NCBI GenBank assembly: GCA_002359185.1
Contig: DEML01000068.1
Location: forward strand, 182,492-246,491
Direction of reading: 5' to 3'
Source: Planctomycetaceae bacterium UBA2671
Lineage (GTDB): Bacteria > Planctomycetota > Planctomycetia > Planctomycetales > Planctomycetaceae
Length of the DNA stretch: 64,000 nucleotides
How positions within the stretch are numbered: position 1 is the stretch's first letter; the number at the start of each line of letters is the position of its first letter. This document shows, one piece after another, positions 34,834 to 44,194 of the stretch. The notes beneath the pieces were generated by a model. It had not been told where the DNA came from. It searched no databases and saw only the letters and a program-made list of their open reading frames with translations. The position numbers and the translations under genes are program-made.

Positions 34834-35430
34834 ATGACCAGTCGATCGGGATTCGACTTTACCGAAGCGATGACACATCTGTGTCAGGATGTCTGTCTTC
34901 GTCTGGAAGTCTTTCAGCATATTGCAATGGAGCAGGTCGCAGTCACATTTGCTCAAGCCCGCACGCCGGGCATCTATGGCGTTCAAGCCAAGCTCACGCC
35001 TTTACGTTTTGAAAACGGCTCTTTAACGACCAAAAAACGTGGTAGAATCTGGTCAGTTCAGCGAGTTTATCTCGGGCGTCATGAAATGCTCTATCTGCTC
35101 ACGTTTTATCTCCCACGATTTCAGGACAACACGTTTCGCGAAAAGATGATTACGGTTCTACACGAATTGTATCACATCAGTCCCAGATTCGATGGAGATA
35201 TCCGACGTTTTGATGGACGCTATCATGCTCACTCATCAAGCCAGAAAGAATACGATCGCTTAATGGATCGTTATGTCGACGAGTATCTGCAAATGGCTCC
35301 GCCATCTCATCTGATGGACTTTCTGCAGGTCGATTTTCAAAAGTTACGGCAACATCACGGAAAAATCGTCGGTCGACGGATGCCGATTCCCAAACTGATT
35401 CCATTGTCTCAAGGTAAAGCATCTGCATGA
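34834..35430 (+). CDS. Putative HELxH metallopeptidase
   Basis: A 198-residue soluble protein with VLHELYHISPRFDGDIRRFDGRYHAH (His-Glu-x-x-His with a further His about 20 residues on), the zinc site pattern of small putative metallopeptidases found in planctomycetes and phages. No signal peptide. It follows the lipoprotein gene by 5 bases, so they are probably translated together; whether it cleaves that lipoprotein is speculation. Confidence 0.7.
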   Translation: MTSRSGFDFTEAMTHLCQDVCLRLEVFQHIAMEQVAVTFAQARTPGIYGVQAKLTPLRFENGSLTTKKRGRIWSVQRVYLGRHEMLYLLTFYLPRFQDNTFREKMITVLHELYHISPRFDGDIRRFDGRYHAHSSSQKEYDRLMDRYVDEYLQMAPPSHLMDFLQVDFQKLRQHHGKIVGRRMPIPKLIPLSQGKASA

Positions 35431-35454
35431 GTCGGATTTGCAGGTCTCGTTTTT

Positions 35455-35484
35455 TTTGGGTTACGCTTCGCTAACCCAACCTAC
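35455..35484. repeat. GTTGGGTTACGC-type palindromic repeat, copy 3
   Basis: TTGGGTTACGC, TTC, GCTAACCCAACCTAC after a T-run. The CTA of its end (35481-35483) is the stop codon of the minus-strand deacetylase gene. Confidence 0.75.
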
Positions 35485-36395
35485 AAACTTTTTGCCTCCG
35501 GACTATATTGTAGAGCAAGGCGAACTGTGTTGGACTGAATTTCAGCAATGTCATTTAAGTCGAGCGCATAGCCTCCTGCCATGGAAATTGCGACAGGAAG
35601 ATTCTTTCGGCTGCAGAGACCTAAAACAAGTTCGTCCCTTTTCATCAAACCGGCTTTGGTCAACTTCATTTTGCCGAATCGATCCCGATAAAACGGATCA
35701 GCCCCCGCCAGATAAAAAATGAATTCCGGTTTGCAGCGCTGAAAACATTCCTCTAAGCCGCGTTCCAGTTCTGCCAGGTACTGATCATCTTCGGTCCCAT
35801 CACCAAGGGCGATGTCGAGATCGCTCTTTTCTTTATGGAGCGGAAAGTTTTTGGCTCCGTGAATGGAAAACGTGAAGACGGAGGAATCCTGCTGAAAAAT
35901 AGAAGCTGTGCCATTTCCCTGATGCACGTCACAGTCAATCACGAGTATCTGACCAATTTTATAATTGACCTGTAATTCTCGCACTGCACATGCGACATCA
36001 TTAAACACGCAGTATCCTTCTCCGCAATCTGCAAAGGAATGATGCGTTCCGCCAGCCAGATTGATTCCCAGTTTTTCTCGCAATGCCGTTTGAGCCGCTG
36101 CGATCGTTGCTCCAGTTGAATGACGGGAACGGACCACAAGTTCAGGCGACCAGGGAAACCCGATCCGGCGCATCGCCTTAGGATCAATCGTTCCGTTCAC
36201 AATCGACTCGAAATACTCACGTGTATGAATCCGCAGAAGTTGCTCGTCAGTCGCAGCAGTAGACATTGAAAGAAATTGCTCATCGACGATCCCATCGGCA
36301 ATCAGCTTTTCGCGAAGGATTCGATATTTGTCAGCAGGAAATCGATGTCCGGAAGAGAGCGGCAACGTATGATGATCGCTGTAAAAGATTCGCAT
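35481..36395 (-). CDS. Histone deacetylase-family (AcuC/HDAC-like) hydrolase
   Basis: A 304-residue zinc amidohydrolase. Landmarks are MRIFYSDHHTLPLSSGHRFPADKY, the His-His site LAGGTHHSFADCGEGYCVFNDVA, the zinc-binding VIDCDVHQGNGTA and LAGADPFYRDRFGKMKLT. Bacterial members remove acetyl groups from lysines of proteins such as acetyl-CoA synthetase, or from polyamines. The ATG at 36395 is favoured over the TTG at 36410. It lies 54 bases downstream of the GDPD gene on the same strand, possibly one operon. Confidence 0.93.
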   Translation of the reverse strand: MRIFYSDHHTLPLSSGHRFPADKYRILREKLIADGIVDEQFLSMSTAATDEQLLRIHTREYFESIVNGTIDPKAMRRIGFPWSPELVVRSRHSTGATIAAAQTALREKLGINLAGGTHHSFADCGEGYCVFNDVACAVRELQVNYKIGQILVIDCDVHQGNGTASIFQQDSSVFTFSIHGAKNFPLHKEKSDLDIALGDGTEDDQYLAELERGLEECFQRCKPEFIFYLAGADPFYRDRFGKMKLTKAGLMKRDELVLGLCSRKNLPVAISMAGGYALDLNDIAEIQSNTVRLALQYSPEAKSL

Positions 36396-36449
36396 TTTAC
36401 GCTTATACAAGTTGCAGACACAGTTAAACCTGATGAGATCGGTGACAAT

Positions 36450-37274
36450 CTATTCAGCGCTGACAGGAGCACGTTTAAGCAGGTCGGGGCGGTCAGTGGT
36501 GATGGAGTCGACGCCCAGTTTTGAAAAATGGTCTGCGTCTTCAGGATCGTTCACTGTCCAGATATGGAATTCATACCCGGCCTGTTTCACCCTCTCGATG
36601 AAGCCTGCGGTGACAACTTCTCGTTCTGCCTTTGCATCGAGGCCATCGCATTCAATACGTTTCAACGTCTGCAAGATCTCTTCAGTGGAGGGTGACCATT
36701 CTTTCGTACTCTTATCCTGCCGAAATGAGGTCAGCCAGAATGCCTTGATTTCAGGAAGTGACTTTTTGCAGGCCGCGACGACTTCGGCATCGAAACAGAT
36801 AATACGGATTTGTGAGAAGGGAAGGATTTTCTGATTGAGGACTTTTGTCAGCACGGGCACGATTTCTGGACCACACTTGATTTCAATCAAGAATATTTTG
36901 TCATGTGGGACGATTTCGAGTACCTGCTCCAATGTCGCTATTCGCTCCTCGGCAAACTCTGGACTTTTCCAGGAGCCGACATCGATCGAGCAAAGTTCCT
37001 CATATGTAGAGGACGCAATATCTCGTTCGATTGCTGCTGTCCGTTTTGTGGTTTTGTCGTGAATGCAGACTATTTTCTGATCCGCAGTCAGATAAAAATC
37101 CCCTTCAATTGCATCCGCGTCCATTTTCCAGGCAAGCTTAAATGCAGCCAGTGTATTCTCAGGAGCATCGAAAGAGGCTCCACGATGAGCCACGATTTTT
37201 TGAGCGAATACAGGAGCAGACAGCATGGTCAGCATCAGATACGCCGGAATAAGAAATCGCATACGGAAACTCAT
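36450..37274 (-). CDS. Exported glycerophosphodiester phosphodiesterase
   Basis: A 274-residue GDPD. A signal peptide (LIPAYLMLTMLSAPVFA) precedes KIVAHRGASFDAPENTLAAFKLAWKM with the catalytic HRG and the Glu of PENT, then ADAIEGDFYLTADQKIVCIHDKT carrying ExD and the second His. The end reads VNDPEDADHFSKLGVDSITTDRPDLL. It hydrolyses phospholipid-derived diesters to glycerol 3-phosphate and an alcohol. Starts at 37274 or 37262 are both possible. Confidence 0.93.
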   Translation of the reverse strand: MSFRMRFLIPAYLMLTMLSAPVFAQKIVAHRGASFDAPENTLAAFKLAWKMDADAIEGDFYLTADQKIVCIHDKTTKRTAAIERDIASSTYEELCSIDVGSWKSPEFAEERIATLEQVLEIVPHDKIFLIEIKCGPEIVPVLTKVLNQKILPFSQIRIICFDAEVVAACKKSLPEIKAFWLTSFRQDKSTKEWSPSTEEILQTLKRIECDGLDAKAEREVVTAGFIERVKQAGYEFHIWTVNDPEDADHFSKLGVDSITTDRPDLLKRAPVSAE

Positions 37275-37376
37275 TTCTACGACAATATGTATGAAATTCG
37301 GGAATTTTAAAAGTAATTCCTCAGAAATTCCGTCTGATGCAAAACGTTAGTGCGAGTCTAATCAGACTGTATGAAG

Positions 37377-37450
<74 letters not shown>

Positions 37451-37936
37451 TGATTGTGCCATCGTAGCTTTCAAAAACTTCAAACTCAAGGATTCCGGAA
37501 TTCCCTTTCGTTATCAGTGAGCGACTGTTGTAATTTTTACAAACAGCCAGATCTCCCTGATGGGATGGATCTGTCAGATTGAATTTCTTTTAGCCGAGGT
37601 ATTGCTATTCGGGTGGACACACCCCGTGTTTCTCTGGTTCAGGATGAGAATACTTAAATCTGCAGGCTTGATCACAGTAACGTATCACATCGCATCCGTG
37701 TTGAAAGTATCTCTCAACTATGGTAATTCAAATTAGTCCAGTGGTCGGATATTCAATTTCTGCAGGATTGATGCCGGTTGAGCATTGAACTTGCTCTTGT
37801 TGAATTCGTTTGAAACTGACTATAGTTCGATTCACACTTCATGATATCAAATTAGAATCAATTCACTTCTGCGATGTTTCAGGAAGAAACCTGGCAAGTG
37901 AAATATTCAGACGGACCACTCAGGAGGAGTTCTTCC
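37451..37936. other. Intergenic region upstream of the GT2 gene
   Basis: Nearly 490 bases with no gene or repeat that I can support beyond the tRNA already listed. Confidence 0.5.
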
Positions 37937-38710
37937 GTGAATCAAACGGCTCGCGAATTCCCGCCATTTTCTGGTGCGGTGATCTGCTACAATGAAGAGT
38001 CGCATATTGAGCGATGCCTGAAGTCACTCGAATGGTGTGATCAGGTCGTCGTTGTCGATTCCGGTTCCCAGGATCGAACCGTTGAGTTGGCTCGAAAATT
38101 TCCGAATGTCGAAATTCATGTCCGTCCATTTGATACTTTCATCAATCAGAAGAATCATGCACTTGGACACTGCAGTAATGAATGGGTGATTTCGCTCGAT
38201 GCTGATGAAGTTTTGACAGAAGAAAATATCGCAGAAATCAAATCACTTCCACTGGATTGCTCTGGATACCGGATTGGTCGACGCTCCTTTATTGGCGATC
38301 AGGAAATTCGCCATGGCACTTGGAGTCCTGATTATCAGTTACGAATCTTTCGCAAGTCGTGTTCGGTGTGGGGAGGAACGAATCCTCATGAATCGATTCA
38401 GATTGAAGGTGAAGTCGGGCATCTGGAATCCCGGATGCTGCATTACAGCTACGACTCGTTGGATGAATTCGTCGCGCGAAATACAAAATATATCCACATG
38501 ATGGTCGATCATCTGGAAGCGTGTGGTCGAAAAACCAATGCGACCGAACCTTATGTGCATTGCATCGGCAACTTTGTGAAAGCTTACTTTGTTCGACGCG
38601 GTTTCCTGGATGGAGCAGCTGGCTTTTTTCTGGCTCGACATATTGCAGGTGGATCCTATTTGAAATATCGACTGCTGGCGGAAAGAAATCGTGAAAACAA
38701 AGCAGCCTAG
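37937..38710 (+). CDS. WaaE-like GT2 glycosyltransferase
   Basis: A 257-residue GT-A enzyme: SGAVICYNEESHIERCLKSLEWCDQVVVVDSGSQDRTVELARKF, then WVISLDADEVLTEE with the DxD metal site, and GGTNPHESIQIEGEVG. This is the pattern of LPS core beta-glucosyltransferases (WaaE/KdtX group). The start is probably GTG 37937, since AGGAGGAG lies seven bases upstream; an ATG at 37874 in the same frame lacks a ribosome site. It opens a plus-strand glycan cluster. Confidence 0.85.
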   Translation: MNQTAREFPPFSGAVICYNEESHIERCLKSLEWCDQVVVVDSGSQDRTVELARKFPNVEIHVRPFDTFINQKNHALGHCSNEWVISLDADEVLTEENIAEIKSLPLDCSGYRIGRRSFIGDQEIRHGTWSPDYQLRIFRKSCSVWGGTNPHESIQIEGEVGHLESRMLHYSYDSLDEFVARNTKYIHMMVDHLEACGRKTNATEPYVHCIGNFVKAYFVRRGFLDGAAGFFLARHIAGGSYLKYRLLAERNRENKAA

Positions 38711-38869
38711 TGCGTCTTCCGTCCTAATCATTTGGGTTGATGATGTTATAAAGCACGACAACGGAGTGCGTTACAGTTATTTGAGGCCTAAATCTAAGCC
38801 CTGAAAGGGCACTAGTCTCAGACTCAACCGTTCATAATTCGAATTCATTTTCATATCAGGAAGATATTC

Positions 38870-39643
38870 ATGACCACATTTCAAAAGCAGGCCGGGCAGT
38901 TGGTCTCGTCCTGGAGAGATAAAATCAAAAGCGGACGCAAACGATCTAGAATGCGGAAGCAGATGAAAGATATCGATCCGATCGATCTCTCCAATATCGA
39001 ACGCGTGATGCCGTTTACGATGCTCAGCCCCGATCGATTGTATGCCTTTATGCAGGCGACGCGTCATATCTGTCATGCGAATATTCCCGGTGCGGTAGTT
39101 GAGTGCGGCGTGTGGAAAGGTGGGGCAGTGATGTCGTCTCTGCTGACCATGCGGGATATGAATCGGACTGATCGCGAATACTTTTTGTATGACACATTCG
39201 AAGGGATGCCGATGCCTTCGGAAAGTGATAAAAAATACGACGGTGATAAACTGCTCACCGACTTTCAGGAACGCCAGATCGGTGAAGATGGATCGAGCTG
39301 GTGTCGTGGTGAGTTCAATGAAGTGCAGGAAAATGTTTACGGCACGGGCTACGATCCTGCACGAATTCATTTCATCAAAGGGAAAGTCGAAGAGACGATT
39401 CCGCACACACTCCCCGATCAAATTGCGATTCTGCGGCTCGATACTGACTGGTACGAATCGACTCGTCACGAACTCGAACATCTCTATCCGAGACTTTCGC
39501 CGGGTGGTGTGTTGATCATTGATGACTATGGCCACTGGGAAGGAGCTCGACAGGCGGTGGATGAATATTTTGCCGAGCATCATATTCCGATGTTATTACA
39601 TCGAACCGATTACACAGGCCGCATTGGCGTTAAGGCCGCTTAG
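38870..39643 (+). CDS. TylF/MycF-type O-methyltransferase
   Basis: A 257-residue protein of the macrocin O-methyltransferase family: GAVVECGVWKGGAVMSSLLTMR (SAM-binding motif I), FLYDTFEGMPMP, IAILRLDTDWYESTRHELEHLYPRLSPGGVLIIDDYGHWEGARQAVDEYF with the Asp pair that binds Mg. Members methylate sugar hydroxyls, which fits the neighbouring glycosyltransferases. CAGGAAGA precedes the ATG. Confidence 0.9.
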   Translation: MTTFQKQAGQLVSSWRDKIKSGRKRSRMRKQMKDIDPIDLSNIERVMPFTMLSPDRLYAFMQATRHICHANIPGAVVECGVWKGGAVMSSLLTMRDMNRTDREYFLYDTFEGMPMPSESDKKYDGDKLLTDFQERQIGEDGSSWCRGEFNEVQENVYGTGYDPARIHFIKGKVEETIPHTLPDQIAILRLDTDWYESTRHELEHLYPRLSPGGVLIIDDYGHWEGARQAVDEYFAEHHIPMLLHRTDYTGRIGVKAA

Positions 39644-39667
39644 AGAAACTCTAGATGAGAATAAAAT

Positions 39668-39737
39668 TGTAGGTCAGGCTGTGCCTGACATGAATAACAA
39701 TCGACGAACAAATTCGTCAGGCACAGCCTGACCTACA
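39668..39737. repeat. 70-bp element with perfect 22-bp inverted ends
   Basis: The left arm (39668-39689, beginning TGTAGGTCAGGC) and right arm (39716-39737, ending CAGCCTGACCTACA) are exact reverse complements over 22 bases. The centre holds GACGAA-N4-TTCGTC. The ends match the element at 18812-18881. Confidence 0.85.
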
Positions 39738-39775
39738 GCTCAATTAGATATCATCGTCTGAAAGGACTCAGACTC

Positions 39776-40441
39776 ATGCGTGCATGTTCAGAAACACTTG
39801 AAGCAGAAATGACCATAGCAGAACAGGAATTTCTGCAGGGTTTAATTCGTCAGGAGAATTTTTCCGGATCACATCTGGAAATCGGCACCGCAGCCGGGGG
39901 AACGCTCTGTCGTATGATGAGTTGTTTCAATGATGATTCCCGACCAAAGTTTGTCGTCGTCGATCGGATGACTTATTTCCCGAAACAGGATGAAATTGTC
40001 GCCGAGAACCTCCGACAACATGGACTCTCTCCTGAAGCGGTCGATTTCCGGACCGCAACCAGTTCGGAAGCATTCAAATCTGCAGAACAGAAAGAGGATC
40101 GCTTCGATTTTATGCTCGTCGATGCCTCTCATAAAATTCTGGCGGTCATGTCAGACCTCCGTTGGACGCGATTGCTGAATGTGGGTGGAATTGCCTGCTT
40201 TCACGATTACACCGACAAATTTCCCGGCGTGAAACTTTCGATTGATCGTTTCCTAAAGCAGCATTCGAATTACGAAGTCATTGGTCAGGCTGACAGCTTA
40301 CTGGCAATCCGAAAAACGGGTCCGTGCTCGCAAGGTGAAGTCTCATTGATGGACAGCGCGTACAGTGTGATGATGCATCTCCCACTGGTGGTCGATCGTA
40401 AAATTAATAAATGGAAGTCTCGCGGCAAAAAGGCGGCTTGA
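39776..40441 (+). CDS. Class I SAM-dependent methyltransferase
   Basis: A 221-residue protein with HLEIGTAAGGTLCRMM (SAM motif I), KFVVVDRM (motif II acid), RFDFMLVDASHKILAVMSDLRWTRLLNVGGIACFHDY. The DASH segment and following layout match the methyltransferase_24 group. It lies between the TylF-like and GT4 genes and probably modifies the same glycan. Substrate unknown. Confidence 0.85.
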   Translation: MRACSETLEAEMTIAEQEFLQGLIRQENFSGSHLEIGTAAGGTLCRMMSCFNDDSRPKFVVVDRMTYFPKQDEIVAENLRQHGLSPEAVDFRTATSSEAFKSAEQKEDRFDFMLVDASHKILAVMSDLRWTRLLNVGGIACFHDYTDKFPGVKLSIDRFLKQHSNYEVIGQADSLLAIRKTGPCSQGEVSLMDSAYSVMMHLPLVVDRKINKWKSRGKKAA

Positions 40442-40585
40442 CCTGATATTCATCTCAATTACGATCTTTTAATGTGGATAATCCCAACAGTTCGAATTAC
40501 GAGCCGAGTCATGACGGACTCGGCTCGTCTCGCATATCTTCCCACATTTCTCGCCAACCGACTCCTCTTGAGGAGACAATACTTC

Positions 40586-41776
40586 ATGTCGACTTCGACT
40601 AAAAACTCAAACTTTGCGACGAACTCGAAATCGAATTCGTCATCTAATCACCCATTGCGAATTGCTCTCATCCGTCAGAAATTTCGCTTTGATGGTGGGG
40701 GTGAACGAATCGTCTCGCACATCTCAGATATTCTATCCAGCCACGGTCACGATGTTTCCCTGATTGCCCGTCAATGGGAAGGTACAAATTCATCCGTCCT
40801 GAAATGTAATCCACCCAAGTGGACACGAGTGCAACGGGAATCTCTGTTCGCCAAACAGGCAATCACGATTTCCGAGCAGGAAAACTTCGATCTCGTTCAA
40901 AGTCACGAACGAATCCCTGGTTGCCAGGTTTACCGGGCTGGCGATGGTGTTCACCGCTGCTGGCTGGAAGAGCGATCTAGAAAGATGTCTGGATGGCGTC
41001 GCTGGTTATTGTTCCGAAATCATTATCATCGATACATGCTGGCCGCTGAAAAGTCGATGTACGAAGACAGCCGACTGAAGTGCGTCATCTGCAATGCTCA
41101 GATGGTGGCGGATGAAATTCAGAAGCACTTTGCAATCGATCCTGCAAATCTGCACGTTATCTACAACGGAGTCGACACGACTCGCTTTCATCCGAAGTTG
41201 AAGAAATATCGAACACGCGTTTGTAATGAATTGCAGATTTCGCCCGAACAATCGATCGGCTTATTTGTCGGTTCCGGTTGGGAACGTAAAGGGCTGACAC
41301 AGGCGATCCGTGGATTACAGGCTTCTCCTGAACTTTCTCTCATTGTCCTGGGACGTGACAAAGCTCAATACGCGTTTGAAAAGCTGGCCGCAAAACTGGG
41401 AGTACAAAAACAGATTCATTTTGCAGGCGTACAAAGTGATGTCGCCTCCTATTACGGAGCAGCCGATTTCTTCGTCCTTCCGACTTTGTACGACCCCTTT
41501 CCGAACTCCATTCTCGAAGCAATGGCCAGTGGCTTGCCAATTTTGACGACCACAAAGTGTGGAGCAGCAGAAATGATTACGAATGGAGAGAACGGCTACA
41601 TTCTCGATTCGCTTGATGATACCGGCTGGCAGAATGTGATGCAGAAATGCTCAAATCGCGAACAGTGTCGCAGTATGGGATTACAGGCCAGAAGCAAGGT
41701 AGAACCTTTTACTTATGATGCAATGCAGCAGAAATTGACTGCACTCTATGATCAGCTCTTAAATGGAAACGATTGA
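40586..41776 (+). CDS. GT4 glycosyltransferase, WaaG-like
   Basis: A 396-residue GT-B enzyme. After a Ser/Asn-rich leader comes LRIALIRQKFRFDGGGERIVSHISDIL, then VYRAGDGVHRCWLEERSR (as in the LPS core glucosyltransferase WaaG), VIYNGVDTTRF, FVGSGWERKGL and the GT4 nucleotide-sugar site FVLPTLYDPFPNSILEAMASGLP. GAGGAG about ten bases upstream supports ATG 40586 rather than the longer frame. Its stop overlaps the next start (TGATG). Confidence 0.9.
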   Translation: MSTSTKNSNFATNSKSNSSSNHPLRIALIRQKFRFDGGGERIVSHISDILSSHGHDVSLIARQWEGTNSSVLKCNPPKWTRVQRESLFAKQAITISEQENFDLVQSHERIPGCQVYRAGDGVHRCWLEERSRKMSGWRRWLLFRNHYHRYMLAAEKSMYEDSRLKCVICNAQMVADEIQKHFAIDPANLHVIYNGVDTTRFHPKLKKYRTRVCNELQISPEQSIGLFVGSGWERKGLTQAIRGLQASPELSLIVLGRDKAQYAFEKLAAKLGVQKQIHFAGVQSDVASYYGAADFFVLPTLYDPFPNSILEAMASGLPILTTTKCGAAEMITNGENGYILDSLDDTGWQNVMQKCSNREQCRSMGLQARSKVEPFTYDAMQQKLTALYDQLLNGND

Positions 41777-42894
41777 TGAGTAAACCGTCTCTACGCATCG
41801 TGCAGACTGAAAGTTCCTGCGGATGGGGAAATCAGGAAGCTCGCATCCTGATTGAATCGCTGGGAATGCAATCTCGCGGGCACAGTGTTGAACTGGTTTG
41901 CTGTGCGGAATCTGTTATTGCCACTCGAGCACGAGAATACGGAATTCCTGTGACCACGCTTCCCATTCGCCGCAGAAATTTTCAGGGACTTGCCTCGGCT
42001 CGACTTTGGCTTTCAAAACGTGATTTCGATATTGTTCATACTCACAGTTCTTCCGATAGCTGGCTGATGACACTTGCCTGCAAAGCGTTGATTAAGCGTC
42101 CCAGAATTGTGCGGACACGGCACGTGGGCGCACCGGCCAAATGCAAAGCCACTTCCAAATGGATCTACACCAAAGGAGCTGATTTTGTAGTGACCACCAG
42201 TCACACAATTCGTAATTCATTGACCTCCAGTTACGGATTGAATCAATCCTGTTCGACTGCAATACCGACGGGCATCGATTTGAATCATTTCAAACCAGAC
42301 GATCAAATACATGCCAGAGAGTTTCTGGGATTTCCAGTAGAACGAAAATTGATCGGATTTCTATCAGACAGCCAGGGGCAAGCGGATCCTGAATTTCTAT
42401 GCGAAGCGATTGCGAGTCTCAATCGAGATGATTTTGATCTGTTGATCCTCGGGTCGGGAATGGATCGAGCGGCGATTGAAAAATGTGTTTCCAGTTTTGA
42501 ACTCAAAGCTCGTACCTATCTGCTCGAATCCCCTGACAATATTGTTCCCTATTTGAATGCAATGAATTTTGCAGTTTTGCCTGCCTGTCGAAAAGAGGGG
42601 GAACAACAACTGTTCCGACAAATCATGAGTTGCGGCGTCCCCATCATTTCCACTCTCGATGACCAGAGCGAACCAATCCTCGCAGATGGAAAAACTGGCC
42701 GACTGGTTTTTCAGGAAGATACTGGCAATCTGGCCAATGTCATTTCCGAACTCCTTGATGATGCGAATCAGTGCAAAAGGCTGGGAGCCAATGCACGGCA
42801 AACGGCCTGCGAACAGTTCAGTCTGAAAACCATGCTCGATCACATTGAGGAAATTTATCAGCAGCTGACATTTTCAAAACGAGCAGCGGCCTGA
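41776..42894 (+). CDS. GT4 glycosyltransferase
   Basis: A 372-residue GT-B enzyme: LRIVQTESSCGWGNQEARILIESLGMQSRGH, FDIVHTHSSSDSW, TAIPTGIDLNHF and the C-terminal PYLNAMNFAVLPACRKEGEQQLFRQIMSCGVPIISTLD, which places Glu residues where GT4 enzymes bind the donor. The ATG overlaps the stop codon of the upstream GT4 gene, so translation is coupled. Together they likely add successive sugars to a lipopolysaccharide or similar glycan. Confidence 0.88.
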   Translation: MSKPSLRIVQTESSCGWGNQEARILIESLGMQSRGHSVELVCCAESVIATRAREYGIPVTTLPIRRRNFQGLASARLWLSKRDFDIVHTHSSSDSWLMTLACKALIKRPRIVRTRHVGAPAKCKATSKWIYTKGADFVVTTSHTIRNSLTSSYGLNQSCSTAIPTGIDLNHFKPDDQIHAREFLGFPVERKLIGFLSDSQGQADPEFLCEAIASLNRDDFDLLILGSGMDRAAIEKCVSSFELKARTYLLESPDNIVPYLNAMNFAVLPACRKEGEQQLFRQIMSCGVPIISTLDDQSEPILADGKTGRLVFQEDTGNLANVISELLDDANQCKRLGANARQTACEQFSLKTMLDHIEEIYQQLTFSKRAAA

Positions 42895-43115
42895 TCCGAA
42901 ATAATGGCTGTTTAATAAGGGATTTTTTTACGAATAATCTTAACCCAAATCGTCCGCAACTCGATCATTAATTGCACTGAAGGACATCGTTTAATAATCA
43001 GGAATCCGTATTACTCGATGCAATTTCTTCCGTAACTGACAAACAGTAATCCTAATACGGGCATGAAATATCCTCAGCATTGCCATCGGTTCCAGTAGCG
43101 CTTTATACTGCTGGC

Positions 43116-43466
43116 ATGAACGAAAAAAAGACTTCATATGAAGAGGATTACGACTTCTTACCAGCCGCTCAAATGGGCGATGTGGAAGAAGGTAAGGGAG
43201 TCAGCCTGCGCCTGAATGGGCATGTCGTGGGACTGTTTCATTCTAATGGTAAGCATTTTGCAATCAGTGATTTCTGTCCGCATCAGGGAGCACAATTGAC
43301 CGGCGGTTATGTGGAAGATGGCGTTGTGATGTGCCCCTGGCATGCCTGGAAATTTCGCCTGTGCGATGGTGCCTGGGCCGACTCGCCGAAATCCCCCTTA
43401 CGATGTCCCACCTATCCCGTGAGAATCGTCGGAGAAGAAATTCAGGTTGGTATTCCCCGCAATTAA
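43116..43466 (+). CDS. Rieske [2Fe-2S] ferredoxin-like protein
   Basis: A 116-residue small Rieske protein (NirD/ferredoxin type) with cluster ligands in CPHQGAQLTGGYVEDG and VMCPWHAWKFRLCDG (C-x-H ... C-x-x-H). ATG 43116 is chosen over an upstream TTG. It is 16 bases before the amino-acid-kinase gene, so a shared transcript is likely; its electron-transfer partner is not in the window. Confidence 0.92.
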   Translation: MNEKKTSYEEDYDFLPAAQMGDVEEGKGVSLRLNGHVVGLFHSNGKHFAISDFCPHQGAQLTGGYVEDGVVMCPWHAWKFRLCDGAWADSPKSPLRCPTYPVRIVGEEIQVGIPRN

Positions 43467-43482
43467 TAATGTCTGTGGCTGA

Positions 43483-44067
43483 ATGACTGCATTCTCAGAA
43501 TCGACACTCGTCAAGATTGGGGGCAGCCTGCTGGAATGGCCCGAGCTACCTGCTCGATTATCGCGATTTCTTGATGGCATCCATTCACCAATTCTGATTG
43601 CAGGGGGCGGGAAATCGACAGACTTAGTACGCCGCTGGGATGATCTTTATCAACTTGGAGAAGAGACGTCTCATCATCTGGCAATGTCATCACTCGACCT
43701 GACCGCCCGGCTCCTGTCTCAGATACTTCCCCAAAGTCAGCTTTGCGACTCTTCCAGCTCGTATATATGCCTGTTCAATCACAAGACAATCCCGATCGCT
43801 TTACCTGGCCAGTGGATTGAGACTCTCGAACCCAAATCAACTTCCAGTCTCCCTCATCATTGGGAAACCACGAGCGATTCTATTGCACTCTGGTTGAGTG
43901 CCGAGTTAAAGATTCCGCAATTGATTTTACTCAAATCCGTTGACCTGCCGGCCAATCGGGATTGGCAAGAAATCTCTGAACAGGGGATGATCGATGCCGA
44001 GTTTCCTCGACTATTGAAGCGATTGAATTTCCGTCCGAACATCAGCTGGAAGAATTTGAGATCATAA
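43483..44067 (+). CDS. Small amino-acid-kinase-family protein, MfnE-like
   Basis: A 194-residue single-domain kinase of the aspartokinase/uridylate kinase superfamily: LVKIGGSLLEWPELPARLSRFL, ILIAGGGKSTDLVRRWDDLYQLGEETSHHLAMSSL, and WETTSDSIALWLSAEL with LILLKSVDL. The size and the D-x-x-LGEE-x-x-H-x-LA pattern resemble MfnE-like kinases of methanofuran synthesis, a pathway whose C1 cofactors occur in planctomycetes. The specific role is inference; an orphan kinase of other small acids is possible. Confidence 0.65.
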   Translation: MTAFSESTLVKIGGSLLEWPELPARLSRFLDGIHSPILIAGGGKSTDLVRRWDDLYQLGEETSHHLAMSSLDLTARLLSQILPQSQLCDSSSSYICLFNHKTIPIALPGQWIETLEPKSTSSLPHHWETTSDSIALWLSAELKIPQLILLKSVDLPANRDWQEISEQGMIDAEFPRLLKRLNFRPNISWKNLRS

Positions 44068-44194
44068 GCATGAAGCGAAATCTCCATGAGCAATCTACGA
44101 GAATTTCGCCTTCTCATTTGCTATGCTCGATCTTCAATCATTCGTTCTGAGACCATCAGAACATCACTGAAGACAATATCAACGAAAGAAACCA

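Noticed and set aside
38790..38815. GCCCTGAAAGGGC hairpin before the TylF-like gene
   Set aside because: Too short to call a terminator (no T-run) and only one copy seen here.
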